Shown piece by piece: positions 10,878 to 21,451 of a stretch of 64,000 nucleotides of DNA. The notes beneath the pieces were generated by a model, which was not told the origin of the DNA, did not search any database, and was given only the letters and a program-made list of their open reading frames with translations. Source of the stretch: Roseateles asaccharophilus. Its GTDB lineage: Bacteria > Pseudomonadota > Gammaproteobacteria > Burkholderiales > Burkholderiaceae_C. The stretch spans positions 186,001 through 250,000 of the forward strand of contig NZ_SNXE01000006.1 of the NCBI RefSeq assembly GCF_004362405.1, read 5' to 3'. A program made the translations under genes and the position numbers. Position 1 is the stretch's first letter, and each line of letters begins with the position of its first letter.

Positions 10878-11737
10878 CTAGCCCGGGCTGCCCAGAATGA
10901 CGCTGGAGGCCTTGAACAGGGCCAGCACAGCATCTCCCTCGGCCAGACCCAGCTCGTCCAGGCTGGTCTGGGTGATGGTGGCAGCCAGGGTCTGGCCGCC
11001 TCCAATGTCCACCAGCAGCTCCGCGTTGACCGCGCCGGCACGCAGGGCCGCCACCGTGCCACGCAGCTGATTGCGTGCCGACAGGCGCAGGCCCGCGCCC
11101 TGCGACGCGCCATCGGTCGGCGGGCGCGCGATCATCACCGCCCCGGCCTGCACCAGGGCAAAGGCCTCGGCCCCCACCTGCAGGCCCAGCTGTTCGGTGC
11201 TCTCATGGCTGATGATGGCCACCAACTCGGCCCCGCCGGGCAGGGCCAGCCGCAGTTCGTCATTCACCGCACCGCGGGTACAGGCGCTGATGCGCCCCAG
11301 GAACTGGTTGCGTGCACTGGTTCTCATGGTCAGCATCCTGAGCAGGGGAAAGTCCTGGCCCAGCTCGCCGCCCTCCGCGCTGAGCTGCTGCACAAAGCGC
11401 TGGTGCAGGGCCTGCAGCCGGGCATGGCGCGCCACCAGCTGCTCGCCGCGCGCGGTCAGGCGGGTGGAGCCGCCGCCGCGCCCGCCCGCACTGCGCTCCA
11501 GCAGGGGCTGGCCGGCCACATTGTTCATCTGCTCCACCGCGTCCCAGGCGGCCTTGTAGCTCAGGCCCACTGCCTTGGCCGCCTGGCTGATGGAGCCCAG
11601 GGCGCCGATCTCGCGCAGCAGGGCCAGGCGCAGCTCGCCGCCCAGCTTCTCGCCACCCAGGCTCAGCACCAGGCTGGCCTCCAGGGACAGGGCGCCCGCG
11701 GCGGGCTCGGGCTTGGTCGGGCGCTTGGCCCTGCCGC

Positions 11738-11741
<4 letters not shown>
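10878..11741 (-). CDS. modE: Molybdate-responsive regulator ModE
   Basis: The 287-residue product has an N-terminal winged helix domain (LALLREIGALGSISQAAKAVGLSYKAAWDAV) and two C-terminal Mop/TOBE repeats, beginning near SARNQFLGRI and SARNQLRGTV, which bind molybdate or tungstate. This is the full ModE layout. It overlaps modC by 4 bases and is the last gene of modABCE. It is expected to repress the operon when molybdate is plentiful, through the operator at 13877-13900. Confidence 0.95.
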
Positions 11742-12396
<655 letters not shown>

Positions 12397-12400
<4 letters not shown>

Positions 12401-13080
12401 CGTGCCAGCCCTCCCCCGGCCACCCGGCCCGGCGCCAGGCGCCCGGCGCTGAGCAGCACCACGATGCAGGTGATGGAGGTCACCAGCACCAGGAAATTGG
12501 CCGTGGCATCCTGCCCCGCCTGCACCGCCTCGTACACCGCGATGGACAGGGTCTGGGTCTCGCCCGGAATGCTGCCGGCCACCATCAGGGTGGCGCCGAA
12601 CTCGCCGGTGGCGCGCGCGAAGGCCAGCAGCAGGCCGGCCAGGATGCCGCGCCAGGCCAGAGGCAGGGTCACGCGGAAGAAGATCGCCAGCTCCGACAGG
12701 CCCAGCACCCGCGCGGCCTGCTCCAGCTGCGGGTCCACCGCCTCAAAGGCGGCCCGCGCCGACTTGAAGACCAGGGGAAAGGCCACCAGGGTGGCCGCGA
12801 TCACCGCGCCCTGCCAGCTGAAGATCAGGTTGATGCCGAACTCGGCCTGCAGCCAGGCGCCGATGGGGCCGTTGCGCCCGATCAGCACCAGCAGGTAGTA
12901 GCCCAGCACCGTGGGCGGCATCACCATGGGCAGAGTCAGGAGGGCATCCAGCAGCTCGCGCCCCGGAAAGCGCAGGCGCGCCAGCGCAAAGCCCACCCCC
13001 ACACCCAGCAGCAGGTTCAGGGCCGTGGCCCAGCCCGCCACCTTGAGCGTGAGCAGCAGGGGGATCCAGGCCTCTTGCAT
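12397..13080 (-). CDS. modB: Molybdate ABC transporter permease ModB
   Basis: The 227-residue inner-membrane protein has about five to six hydrophobic segments and the permease coupling motif EQAARVLGLSELAIFFRVTLP (EAA loop), plus the ModB-typical TLPMVMPPTVLGYYLL and GEFGATLMVAGSIPGETQT. It forms the channel with ModC and receives molybdate from ModA. Its start overlaps the modA stop at 13080. Confidence 0.95.
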
Positions 13081-13844
13081 CAGGGCTTGCCGAAACCGTA
13101 TTTCGCCAGCACGGCCTGGGCCGCCGGGCTGAGCAGAAAGGCCACGAAGTTCCGCGCCTCGCCCGCCCGCGGGCTGCTCGCCACGGGGGCGGCCGGGTAG
13201 AGCACCGGGGTCTCGGTGGGCACGGTCAGGGCCAGGCGCAGCTTGTCGGCCATCAGGGCGGCGTCGGTGCCATAGACAAAGCCGGCATCCACCTCGCCAC
13301 GGGCCACATAGTCCAGGGCCTGGCGCACATGGTTGGCGCGGATCATCTTGGGCTCGAGCACGGCCCAGAGCTGGGCCTTCTCCAGCGCGGCCTGGGTGTA
13401 GCGCCCCACCGGCACGCTGGCGGGCAGGCCGATGGCGATGCGCGCATAGACGGGCTGCACCAGATCGGCCAGTGATTTGGGCACGGACCTGGCGCCGGCC
13501 GGCACCACCAGCACCAGGGTGTTGGCGGCAAAGTTGCGGCGCTGCTCAAGCCGGACCAGCCCCAGCTGCTGCGCCTGATCCATGGTCTCCTGGTCGGCGC
13601 TGGCAAAGACATCGACCGGCGCCCCCTTGGCGATCTGCTGCAACAAGGCCCCCGAGGCGCCGAAGTTCAGGCGCAGCCTCTGCCCCGGGTGCTGGGACTC
13701 ATACAGAGGCGCCAGCTCCCGGAACGCCGGGTTCAGACTGGCCGCGGCCGAGACAGTCAGCTCGCTCGCCCCGGCCTGCCCGGTCGACAACAGACCCAGC
13801 ACAGCAAGGCCCAAGAGCCTGCGGGACATCCGGCGTCGGAACAT
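13080..13844 (-). CDS. modA: Molybdate-binding periplasmic protein ModA
   Basis: The 254-residue product has a cleavable signal peptide (basic start, then LLGLAVLGLLSTGQAGA) and the ModA fold: LTVSAAASLNPAFRELA, NFGASGALLQQIAKGAPVDVFASAD and VDAGFVYGTDA. It binds molybdate or tungstate for ModBC. The ATG at 13844 is preferred; one five codons downstream is possible. It is the first gene of the operon, preceded by a ModE-type operator. Confidence 0.94.
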   Translation of the reverse strand: MFRRRMSRRLLGLAVLGLLSTGQAGASELTVSAAASLNPAFRELAPLYESQHPGQRLRLNFGASGALLQQIAKGAPVDVFASADQETMDQAQQLGLVRLEQRRNFAANTLVLVVPAGARSVPKSLADLVQPVYARIAIGLPASVPVGRYTQAALEKAQLWAVLEPKMIRANHVRQALDYVARGEVDAGFVYGTDAALMADKLRLALTVPTETPVLYPAAPVASSPRAGEARNFVAFLLSPAAQAVLAKYGFGKP

Positions 13845-13876
13845 GGTCGAGCGCCCGCCAGCGGGCCGGTCAGTTT

Positions 13877-13900
13877 CGATATGTAGCAGTGTACATAACG
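13877..13900 (-). promoter_or_regulatory. ModE operator overlapping the modABCE promoter
   Basis: Read on the minus strand, CGTTATGTA and TACATATCG are separated by six bases, with 8 of 9 positions symmetric. This is the 9-6-9 layout of the Escherichia coli mod operator. A TTGATT (-35-like) sits just upstream and the right arm overlaps the expected -10, so bound ModE would block RNA polymerase. It lies 32 bases upstream of modA and directly after the stop of the nitroreductase gene. Confidence 0.8.
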
Positions 13901-13902
13901 AA

Positions 13903-14478
13903 TCAAGCCCAGAGCTGCAGCACCTCCTGAGGCCCGGGCTTGCGCTGCGCCCCCTCGGGCCGCTTGGCCGGCGTGCCCAGGGCCAGCCAGCCCACCAGGG
14001 TCTCGCCGGGCTCGCAGAAGGCGGCGGCAATCTGCGGATTGCGCACCTTGGCGCCGCTGAGCATCTTGCCGCCATAGCCCAGCAGATGGGCCGCACTCAT
14101 GAACTGGGCCAGGGCGCCGCCCAGGGCCACCCATTGCTCATGGGCCGGGACCTGGGGATGGCCCAGATCGATGCGGGCCACGATGGCCACGCTGACCGGC
14201 GGGCGCAGGGCGCGCTCGGCATCCATCTGCGCGCCCTCCTCGCCCTTGCCCGCGGCGCGCGCGGCCTCGGCAAACAGCTCGGCCATGCGCTGACGCGCCG
14301 CGCCACGGACCACCTTGAAGCGCCAGGGCACCAGCTCGCCGTGATCGGGGGCCCGCAGGGCCGCGCGGGCCATCAGCTCCAGCTCCTCGGGGCTGGGGCC
14401 GGGCTCCAGCAGATGCTTGGGGCCCACCGAGTAGCGTCCCAGCAGGGCTTGCAGGGCCAGGTCTTGCGCTTGGTTCAT
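13903..14478 (-). CDS. Nitroreductase-family protein (YdjA-like)
   Basis: The 191-residue product resembles the short FMN nitroreductases of the YdjA type: RAALRAPDHGELVPWRFKVV (FMN-binding start), then VALGGALAQFMSAAHLLGYGGKMLSG, and TLVGWLALGTPAKRP near the end. The natural substrate is unknown. The ATG at 14478 lies only 20 bases downstream of the 3' end of the tRNA-Sec gene, so it may be co-transcribed with selB-selC. Confidence 0.85.
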   Translation of the reverse strand: MNQAQDLALQALLGRYSVGPKHLLEPGPSPEELELMARAALRAPDHGELVPWRFKVVRGAARQRMAELFAEAARAAGKGEEGAQMDAERALRPPVSVAIVARIDLGHPQVPAHEQWVALGGALAQFMSAAHLLGYGGKMLSGAKVRNPQIAAAFCEPGETLVGWLALGTPAKRPEGAQRKPGPQEVLQLWA

Positions 14479-14498
14479 GAACTCACCGCACAGGCTGG

Positions 14499-14594
14499 TG
14501 GCGGAGGGGAATGGGAGTCGAACCCACCCGGCGGCGCGTGGCACCACCCACCGGGTTTGAAGCCCGGCCGACACACCGGTGTCGTCTCCCCTCC
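14499..14594 (-). tRNA. selC: tRNA-Sec (selenocysteine tRNA), anticodon TCA
   Basis: The 96-base minus-strand sequence folds as tRNA-Sec. It has an 8-base-pair acceptor stem (GGAGGGGA with TCCCCTCC), a discriminator G and an encoded CCA. The anticodon loop is CTTCAAA with TCA (complement of 14558-14560). It has a long variable arm and a T loop GGTTCGACTCC. The extended acceptor stem and UGA-reading anticodon are diagnostic. It lies 43 bases downstream of selB and serves the UGA codon in fdoG. Confidence 0.97.
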
Positions 14595-14601
14595 GCAGCA
14601 T

Positions 14602-14620
14602 CCGCACCCCTGGGGTGCGG
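14602..14620. other. Perfect inverted repeat between selB and selC
   Basis: Nine-base arms CCGCACCCC and GGGGTGCGG flank a single T in the 43-base gap between the selB stop and the 5' end of tRNA-Sec. There is no U-run after it. It could be a processing site for releasing the tRNA from a selB-selC transcript or a weak attenuator. Confidence 0.45.
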
Positions 14621-14637
14621 TCTGAAATCGTCCGGCA

Positions 14638-16575
14638 TCATGCCCTGGTTTCGGCCGCGAACAGATTGGACTCGCTGCGCAGCTTGTGCACATCGCCCAC
14701 CCGGCGAAGCAGGCCCACGCGGTCGAAGTATTCCAGGATCTGGATCGCGCGCTTGCGGCCCAGGCCCGTGGCGTCGCGGAAGGCCGCGGCCAAGACCTGA
14801 CCCTCGCTGCGCGCCGCGATCTCACGCGCCGTGGCCGCCAGTCTGCGCATATGACCCAGGTCGTAGTAGAGGTCTTTCACCACTTGATGCACCTCGCCCT
14901 GCTGGGCCAAGCGGGCCAGGGTGGTGCGCATCAAGGGCTCGGGCTCGGCGCTGTCGCGCGCCAGATCGCGCGCCCAGGCGCCCTCGAAGCCGGCCTGGGC
15001 CAGCTGGGGCGCCACCTTCTGCGCAATGCGCTGCTCGGCGGCCGAGAGCCGCACCCCATGCTCGGGCAGATGCACAAAGGCGCCGCGCAGGGCCAGCCGT
15101 CCCTGCTCGCGCAGGCGCGCCAGCAGCGCGCGCCACAGGGGCTCGGGCAGGCGCGGCGCCGTCAGGCGGCGCAGGCGCGCGGCCTCGGGCCCCAGCTCAT
15201 CGGGCTGGCGGGCATGAAAGTCGCTCAAGGCCGCCAGCAGCTTGTCGGCCAGCTGGGCCGCAGCGGCCTCGGACAGGGCCCAGGCGGCCTCGCCCTCCTC
15301 CACCCGCAGGGCCGCGGCGATCTCGGGCAGGGCCTCGCGGCGCAGGCCCTCGGCGCGGGCAAAGCGCGCCAGGTCCAGGCCCAGGGGCGCGGCCTGCAAC
15401 AGGGTCTGCAGGCGCTGGGCGGGCTCGGCCGCCTGCAGGGCTGCCAGCTCGGCAAGACGCTCGGGCGTGCGGCGGTAGCGCGTGGGCGCAAAGGGATCAA
15501 GCACCACGCCGCCGGCCAAGGTGCGGCTGGCCGAGGCATCGCGCAGCACCACGCGGTCGCCGCGCCAGGCGCCCACGGGCTCGCGCAGCAGCAGCTGCAC
15601 CAGGGCTTCGGCGCCGGGCTGGAGCTGATCACCCTCCAGCAGAGCCACGCTGCCCAGCACCGCGCGCGCACCCAGATGCACATGCACGGGCGTGCCCGAA
15701 CGCAGGGCCTTGGCCTCGCCGGGCCACAGGCGCAGGCGCGCGTCCAGGCGCTCGGTGGCCAGGGCCACCGCGGGCTCGCACAGCCACTGGCCGCGCTCGA
15801 TCTCGTCCTTGGACAGGCCCACCAGATTGGCGGCGCAGCGCTGGCCGGCCTGGGCCGCCTCCACCGCCTGGTTCTGCGCATGCAGGCTGCGCACGCGGGC
15901 ACGCCGGCCGCGGCCATCGGGCGCCAGGGCCAGCTCCTCGCCCACATGCACGCGGCCCGCATGCGCGGTGCCGGTGACCACGGTGCCCACGCCGTCCAGG
16001 CTGAAGGCGCGGTCTATGGCCATGCGGAAAGCCTGCCCACGTTCGGCCGCGCCGTCCCGCGCGGCCGCATGCGCCTGGGCGGCTGCGGCCAGATGCTCGC
16101 GCAGCGCCGCCAGGCCCTGGCCCGTGGGCGCGCTGACCTCGAAGACCGGGGCCTCGGCCAGACCGCTGCCCGCCAGCAGGGCCGCGATCTCGCCGCGCAG
16201 GGCGGCCAGACGTTCTGCATCGGCCCGGTCGCACTTGGTGATGACGACCGCGCCGCGCGTCAGGCCCAGCAGGCTGAGCACGGCCAGGTGCTCACGGGTC
16301 TGGGGCATCACGCCGTCATCGGCCGCCACCAGCAGCAGGGCATGGGCTATGCCGGTGGCCCCCGCCAGCATGGTGTGGACCAGACGCTCGTGGCCGGGCA
16401 CATCGATGAAGCCGATGCGCTGGCCATCGGCTGGAATGTCCAGGAAGGCGTAGCCCAGCTCGATGCTGATGCCGCGCTTCTTCTCCTCGGGCAGGCGGTC
16501 GGTGTCCACCCCGGTGAGGGCCCTCACCAGGGTGGTCTTGCCGTGGTCGATATGTCCTGCGGTGCCGACGATCAT
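14638..16575 (-). CDS. selB: Selenocysteine-specific elongation factor SelB
   Basis: SelB is the EF-Tu-like GTPase that carries Sec-tRNA to UGA codons marked by a SECIS hairpin. The 645-residue product begins with the G1 motif [19 protein letters not shown], followed by [16 protein letters not shown] (G3) and VITKCDRA (G4). Domains II-III follow. The C-terminal third contains winged-helix repeats that bind the SECIS (for example [28 protein letters not shown]). Length is typical (about 610-650). It lies directly upstream of selC and downstream of the transglutaminase-like gene. Confidence 0.96.
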   Translation of the reverse strand: MIVGTAGHIDHGKTTLVRALTGVDTDRLPEEKKRGISIELGYAFLDIPADGQRIGFIDVPGHERLVHTMLAGATGIAHALLLVAADDGVMPQTREHLAVLSLLGLTRGAVVITKCDRADAERLAALRGEIAALLAGSGLAEAPVFEVSAPTGQGLAALREHLAAAAQAHAAARDGAAERGQAFRMAIDRAFSLDGVGTVVTGTAHAGRVHVGEELALAPDGRGRRARVRSLHAQNQAVEAAQAGQRCAANLVGLSKDEIERGQWLCEPAVALATERLDARLRLWPGEAKALRSGTPVHVHLGARAVLGSVALLEGDQLQPGAEALVQLLLREPVGAWRGDRVVLRDASASRTLAGGVVLDPFAPTRYRRTPERLAELAALQAAEPAQRLQTLLQAAPLGLDLARFARAEGLRREALPEIAAALRVEEGEAAWALSEAAAAQLADKLLAALSDFHARQPDELGPEAARLRRLTAPRLPEPLWRALLARLREQGRLALRGAFVHLPEHGVRLSAAEQRIAQKVAPQLAQAGFEGAWARDLARDSAEPEPLMRTTLARLAQQGEVHQVVKDLYYDLGHMRRLAATAREIAARSEGQVLAAAFRDATGLGRKRAIQILEYFDRVGLLRRVGDVHKLRSESNLFAAETRA

Positions 16576-16594
16576 GGGCGCTTCACGAGAGGGT

Positions 16595-17722
16595 TCAGAT
16601 TTCCTTGGCGGAGATCGTGTACTTGAAGCTGTCGGGGGCCAGCTCGTCGAAGCGGCCGCTGCGGTTCTCGCCCTGCGGATACATCAGGAAGGGCAAGGTG
16701 GTCTTGGCGGCGCTGCCGGGCAGGCGCAGATCGTGGCCGCTGTTATAGGCCACCCAGTTGCCCTCCCAGGCGCCGAACAGGCCCTTGTTGACGGGCGCGA
16801 CCAGGGGGTGGGCGGGGTCCTTGATCCACTCCGGCGTTTCCTGGCGCATGACCTTGAGCACGTCCGCCGGGTCCATGGCCACCCAGCCATAGGCCTTGAG
16901 GAAGACCTCGGCGCGGCAGTGCTGCGCGCTCTTGAGGTTGGCGGAACTGGCACCCAGCTCGCGGTAGCCGAAGGCCGAGGGCGCCAGGCGCAGGCCGTAG
17001 ACATCGCGGGCCGGCACGCCCACGGCGCGGCACAGGCCCACGAAGATGGCGTTGAGGTCGGCGCACTTGCCGGCCAGATTGCCGGTCTCCAGCATGGTGC
17101 GCACATCGCCGGTGCCGCAGCCGCGGGTCTTGGGCTCACGATGGGCCTTGGCAATCACCCAGCGGTAGATGGCCTGGGCCTTTTCCACATCGGTCCTGGC
17201 GCCCTGGGTGGCTTCCAGCGCGGTCTTGAGCACGATGCCATCCACCGGCACCAGCTCGGTGGCGGCCAGATTGGCTCGCAGCACCGCGGGGTCCTCGCTG
17301 ACGCGCCCCGGGCGGCTCCAGTCCACCGCGCGGCTCTGGGTCTGCACGCGGCTGACCAGGCTCAGGGTGGGCGTCTTCAACGATTCGGGGAACTCGGCAT
17401 AGAGCATGCGCACGCCGCGCGCCGGGTCGGACACGATGCGGCTGACGCTGGCATTGCCGGTCCAGCTGTGGTCCAGGCTGCGCTGGTAATCGGTCTCGAT
17501 GTCCGGCAGGGGCAGCCAGAGCTTGGTCAGCCCCTGATGGTCGGCCACGCTGACCTCCAGGCTCATCTCGAAGCGGCGCCAGGCGCCGGGCTGGGGCGCA
17601 AAGCGGCGCTCGCCACCAGCGGCCGGGGTCTGGGTCTGAGCGAGGGCAAGACCCGGCACCAGGCTGGCGCCCACGCCGGCCGCGACGGCCTGCATCAGAT
17701 GACGACGCTTGAGTTGATTCAT
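16595..17722 (-). CDS. Exported transglutaminase-like protein
   Basis: The 375-residue product starts with a twin-arginine-like or Sec signal ([16 protein letters not shown], then [10 protein letters not shown]). A beta-rich N-terminal region is followed by a transglutaminase-like core: [26 protein letters not shown] with the nucleophile Cys, [22 protein letters not shown] with the His and Asp. All three triad residues appear present. Its role is unknown; relatives are proteases, amidases or cross-linking enzymes. It sits between tlpA-like and selB genes in the selenoprotein block, 25 bases after the former. The ATG at 17722 is the one that begins the signal peptide. Confidence 0.85.
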   Translation of the reverse strand: MNQLKRRHLMQAVAAGVGASLVPGLALAQTQTPAAGGERRFAPQPGAWRRFEMSLEVSVADHQGLTKLWLPLPDIETDYQRSLDHSWTGNASVSRIVSDPARGVRMLYAEFPESLKTPTLSLVSRVQTQSRAVDWSRPGRVSEDPAVLRANLAATELVPVDGIVLKTALEATQGARTDVEKAQAIYRWVIAKAHREPKTRGCGTGDVRTMLETGNLAGKCADLNAIFVGLCRAVGVPARDVYGLRLAPSAFGYRELGASSANLKSAQHCRAEVFLKAYGWVAMDPADVLKVMRQETPEWIKDPAHPLVAPVNKGLFGAWEGNWVAYNSGHDLRLPGSAAKTTLPFLMYPQGENRSGRFDELAPDSFKYTISAKEI

Positions 17723-17747
17723 GGCATTTCTTCCTTCAAGTCCTTGT

Positions 17748-18284
17748 TCAGCCCAGCAGGGGCTCGATCCACTGCCGCGCTTGCGGTCCGGTCCAGTCCA
17801 GCTCGCCAATCACCGAGAAGGCCGCACGGCCGTCCCGCGCGATCAGCACGCTGGTGGGAAAGATGCGCACGCCATAGGCGCGGGCCACGGCGCCGTCGGC
17901 GTCGCGCAGTATGGGCAGGTCCACCGGCATCTGCTGCACAAAGCGACGCAGGGCGGCATCGGTCTCGCGGTGGTTGACGGCCAGCACCTGCAGGCCGCGC
18001 GCCTCGTACTTCTGCGCCAGCAGCTCCAGCGAAGGCATCTCGCTGCGGCAGGGCTCGCACCAGCTGGCCCAGAAGTTCAGCAGCACCACCTTGCCGCGCG
18101 CCTGGGCCAGCTCGAAGCCCGGCCCCTCGAAGCCGGGCAGAGACACCGGCGGCGTGGGCGTGCGCGCGGGCCAGGGCCGGCGCAGCGCGCCGTCCTGGGC
18201 CTGGGCCTGGGGCAGCAGGCTGCATGCGCCCAGCCCCAAGAACGCCGCCGCCATGCGCAGGGTGTCACGTCGTGCGGCCTTCAT
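17748..18284 (-). CDS. TlpA-family exported thioredoxin-like protein
   Basis: The 178-residue product has an N-terminal signal or anchor ([18 protein letters not shown]; the GAC could be a lipobox) and a TlpA/ResA-type thioredoxin domain with active site [15 protein letters not shown] and the cis-Pro region [11 protein letters not shown]. Such proteins reduce or oxidise disulfides outside the cytoplasm. The start overlaps the selA stop by 4 bases, suggesting coupled translation with selA. A role in thiol redox around exported formate dehydrogenase is only an inference from position. Confidence 0.87.
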   Translation of the reverse strand: MKAARRDTLRMAAAFLGLGACSLLPQAQAQDGALRRPWPARTPTPPVSLPGFEGPGFELAQARGKVVLLNFWASWCEPCRSEMPSLELLAQKYEARGLQVLAVNHRETDAALRRFVQQMPVDLPILRDADGAVARAYGVRIFPTSVLIARDGRAAFSVIGELDWTGPQARQWIEPLLG

Positions 18285-19756
18285 CCCTGCAAGGCCTCGC
18301 TCAGAGGGCCCAGCTGGGCCAGGAATGCGGCCTCCTGGTCCAGGCAGCGGCAGTCCAGCCAGAGCCGGTCTTCGGCAATGCGGCCGATCACGGGCAGGGG
18401 CAGGCCGCGCAGGGCCACGCTCAGGCGCTCCAGGGCCGTGCCCAGGCCGCGCTTGCCCACGCCGACCGGCGCCACCGTGAGACCGGCCGAGGGCAGGCGC
18501 TCCACCGGCAGGGAGCCCGAGCCGATCTGGCCCAGCATGGGCGCCACCGCCACCGTGTAGTGCGGGGCCAGGGCTTGCGCCAGGGCCGGCTGCAGGCGCT
18601 GCGCCTGGGCCTCAATCTCGGCCAGGGGCCGGGTCAGCAGGCGCAGGGTGGGCAGATCGCGGGTGAGGCGGTCCGGCCGCAGGTACAGGCGCAGCGTGGC
18701 CTCCAGCGCCGCCAGCGGCAGCTTGCTCATGCGCAGCGCGCGCTTCATGGGGAATTTGCGGATGCGCTGGATGTAGTCGCGCCGGCCCACGATGAGGCCG
18801 GCCTGGGGGCCGCCCAGCAGCTTGTCGCCGCTGAAGGTCACCACGTCCACGCCCGCGGCCAGCATCTCCTGGGGCATGGGCTCGCGCGGCAGGCCCCATT
18901 GCGCCAGGTCCACCAGGGCGCCGCTGCCCAGGTCGGAAACAAGCGGCAGGCCATGCTCATGGGCAATGGGCGCCAGCGTGGCCTCGTCCACCGCCGCGGT
19001 GAAGCCCTGCACCTGGTAGTTGCTGGTGTGCACCTTCATCAGCATGGCGGTGCGGGCGTTGATGGCGCCCGCATAGTCGCGCGCATGGGTGCGGTTGGTC
19101 GTGCCCACCTCCACCAGGGTGGCGCCGGCGCTGGCCATCACATCGGGCATGCGGAAGGCGCCGCCGATCTCCACCAGCTCACCGCGCGAGACGATGACCT
19201 CGCGCCCGCCCGGGTGGGCCGCGGCCAGGGCCGCAATGCTGAGCAGCACGGCCGCGGCATTGTTGTTGACCACGGTGGCGGCCTCGGCACCGGTGAGCTC
19301 GCACAGCAGGCCCTCGATCAGATCGTCGCGGTCGCCGCGCCCGCCGGTGGCCAGGTCGTACTCCAGATTGTTGGGGCCGGCCATCATGGTCAGCAGCTGC
19401 TGCAGGGCCGAGTCGGCCAGCAGGGCGCGGCCCAGATTGGTGTGGATGACGGTGCCGGTGAGGTTGAGCACCGCACGCATGCGGCTGGCCAGGCGGGCCT
19501 GCACGCGAGCCTCCAGGGCCGCGGCCAGGGCCTCGGGCGCCAGGGCCTCGCGCGCCAGCTCGGCCGCCAGCACGCGGGGGCGCAGCGACTCGAGCAGGGC
19601 ACGGGCTTCATCGGCCACGAGGCGGTGGCCTTGGGTCTCGATCAGGGCCGCCACCGCGGGCAGGCGCAGCAGACGGTCGACGGCGGGCAGGTCCTTGGCT
19701 TCGGCTTTGCCGGGTGCCTTGGAGCCGTGAACCACGGACTCTTCGGGCGCAGCCAT
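18281..19756 (-). CDS. selA: L-seryl-tRNA(Sec) selenium transferase SelA
   Basis: SelA is the PLP enzyme that converts Ser-tRNA(Sec) to Sec-tRNA(Sec) using selenophosphate, forming a decamer in the cytoplasm. The 491-residue product contains the PLP-lysine motif [18 protein letters not shown] (Lys at about 312) and family segments [14 protein letters not shown] and [11 protein letters not shown]. The start has a GGAGG site, and its A overlaps the fdhE stop (TGATG). It is followed by the tlpA-like, transglutaminase-like, selB and selC genes. Confidence 0.97.
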   Translation of the reverse strand: MAAPEESVVHGSKAPGKAEAKDLPAVDRLLRLPAVAALIETQGHRLVADEARALLESLRPRVLAAELAREALAPEALAAALEARVQARLASRMRAVLNLTGTVIHTNLGRALLADSALQQLLTMMAGPNNLEYDLATGGRGDRDDLIEGLLCELTGAEAATVVNNNAAAVLLSIAALAAAHPGGREVIVSRGELVEIGGAFRMPDVMASAGATLVEVGTTNRTHARDYAGAINARTAMLMKVHTSNYQVQGFTAAVDEATLAPIAHEHGLPLVSDLGSGALVDLAQWGLPREPMPQEMLAAGVDVVTFSGDKLLGGPQAGLIVGRRDYIQRIRKFPMKRALRMSKLPLAALEATLRLYLRPDRLTRDLPTLRLLTRPLAEIEAQAQRLQPALAQALAPHYTVAVAPMLGQIGSGSLPVERLPSAGLTVAPVGVGKRGLGTALERLSVALRGLPLPVIGRIAEDRLWLDCRCLDQEAAFLAQLGPLSEALQG

Positions 19757-20778
19757 CAGGACCTCCCGCCCGGATCCGGCGGTGCCGTGTCAGGATCGCC
19801 GAAGAGCAGCATCAGATTGACGCCGCGACGTTGCAGGCCCGTGTCCGAGACCAGCAGGTCCAGGGTCACGGAGGCCAGATCGTCGGCCATGGGCTCCACG
19901 CGGTTGTCGCGCTCCATGTGCACGATCTTGAGATAGTGGCCGCATTCCTCGCAGCACTCGGCCTGCACCACGGCGGTCTCGGCGCTGCTGGCCCCCTCCT
20001 CGTCCAGGCCCTGCAGGGCGCGGAAGCTGATGCCCTTGGTGCTCTGGCAGTTCGTGCACTTGATGCGCACATAGTGCCACTGCGCCGCACAGAGGCTGCA
20101 GCTGAGGTAGCGGGTGCCGGTGGTGTCCGAGCCCAGGCGGGTGATGCTGGCCGTGGGCCGCGAGCCGCAGCAGGGGCACAGGGTCGGGTCATCGATGCGA
20201 CCAAAAGGCGCCACGCGATCCTTGCCATGGCGCGCCTGCACCTGGCCCACCAGGCGCACCCAGTAGAGCTGCAGGCCGGCGGCGATCAGCGGCGCCGTGC
20301 CCAGGTCCAGGCCCAGCATCACGCCGGACAGCAGGCGCTCGGCCTGCAGTTCCAGGTGGGCGTCCTCGGCCTCGGCCAGGCGCAGGGCGGTATCGCGCGC
20401 CGGGCCGGCGCCCACGCGGGCCGCCAGCTGGCGCATCAGGGCCCTCAGGTCCTCACGCCAGGCCGGGTCGCGCGTCCAGGCCTGCTCACCGGCGCTGGGC
20501 AGCAGGGGCAGACCGCTGTTGGCGGCAGCCTCGATCTGTTCGGGCGTGGGCAGGGCCACGGGCCGCTCGCTCTTGAGCAGCTCGTGTTGGCAGCGGGCCA
20601 GCTCGGCGCAGAAGAGCAGGTAGTCGCGCATGGCATGGCCTTCGGCCAGCTGGCGCAGGCGCAGCTCGCGCTCGGCGAAAACGCCGGGCTCGGGCAGGCG
20701 CAGCTGGGTGATCTGCTCGCCTGCCCGAACGGCGATCTCTTCGGGCGACAGCAGCCGGGTTCCGGCCGTCAAACTCAT
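19756..20778 (-). CDS. fdhE: Formate dehydrogenase accessory protein FdhE
   Basis: FdhE is a cytoplasmic rubredoxin-like maturation factor needed for activity of respiratory, Tat-exported formate dehydrogenases. The 340-residue product shows the family's metal-binding cysteine pairs: [27 protein letters not shown] and [12 protein letters not shown]. It lies between fdoI and selA on the same strand, with a 37-base gap after fdoI, consistent with one formate dehydrogenase operon. Confidence 0.96.
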   Translation of the reverse strand: MSLTAGTRLLSPEEIAVRAGEQITQLRLPEPGVFAERELRLRQLAEGHAMRDYLLFCAELARCQHELLKSERPVALPTPEQIEAAANSGLPLLPSAGEQAWTRDPAWREDLRALMRQLAARVGAGPARDTALRLAEAEDAHLELQAERLLSGVMLGLDLGTAPLIAAGLQLYWVRLVGQVQARHGKDRVAPFGRIDDPTLCPCCGSRPTASITRLGSDTTGTRYLSCSLCAAQWHYVRIKCTNCQSTKGISFRALQGLDEEGASSAETAVVQAECCEECGHYLKIVHMERDNRVEPMADDLASVTLDLLVSDTGLQRRGVNLMLLFGDPDTAPPDPGGRS

Positions 20779-20815
20779 TGCAGGGGGTCCGATCTCTGAA
20801 CGCGGGTGAGCGGAC

Positions 20816-21439
20816 TCATTTGCCGCGGGTCATTTCTTTGTGCCACAGGGCGTGATTCTGCCGCGCCCAGGCCTCAGTCACGGTGCCGCGCGTCATGGCA
20901 CGCACCGTGCCCTTAACCCAGATGGCCGCGTAGACATGCATGATCACGCCCAGGATCAGCGCGACCGCGCTGGCGGCATGGATCACGACCGCGAAGCGCC
21001 GCGCCAGGATGGGAAAGCTGTCCGCAAACCAGGGCTGCCAGAACATGATGCCGGTCACCAAGAGGGCCAGCAGGCTGACGGCCATCAGCCAGAACACGCC
21101 CTTCTGGCCGGCGTTGTACTTGCCGACCGGGGGCATGGCGGCCTTGTTGCCGCGCAGCATGTCGCCGCTGTGCTTGACCCATTCGCGATCGGCCTCATTG
21201 AGCAGGTTTTCGCGCCACAGGCGCACGAACATGCCCAGGAAGGCCAGCACCATGGCCACCCCGATGAAGGGGTGGAGGATGCGGGTCCAGACGCCGCCGC
21301 CAAACAGATTGCTCAGAAAGAACAAGCTGGGGTGGAAGAAGGCCAGACCCGAAAGACCGGCCGCGATGAAGAGCAGCGCAATCACCCAGTGGTTCATGCG
21401 CTCGCCATCCGAGTAGCGTTGCAGAAGTTTGCTCGCCAT
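20816..21439 (-). CDS. fdoI: Formate dehydrogenase cytochrome b556 (gamma) subunit
   Basis: This is the 207-residue inner-membrane di-haem cytochrome b subunit that passes electrons from the FeS subunit to quinone. Four hydrophobic helices are visible. Candidate haem-ligand histidines occur in RMNHWVIALLFIAAGLSG, RILHPFIGVAM and FAVVIHAASAVALILGVIMHVYAA. The ATG has a GGAGA site upstream and follows fdoH by 12 bases. Confidence 0.95.
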   Translation of the reverse strand: MASKLLQRYSDGERMNHWVIALLFIAAGLSGLAFFHPSLFFLSNLFGGGVWTRILHPFIGVAMVLAFLGMFVRLWRENLLNEADREWVKHSGDMLRGNKAAMPPVGKYNAGQKGVFWLMAVSLLALLVTGIMFWQPWFADSFPILARRFAVVIHAASAVALILGVIMHVYAAIWVKGTVRAMTRGTVTEAWARQNHALWHKEMTRGK

Positions 21440-21451
21440 GGTGTGTCTCCT

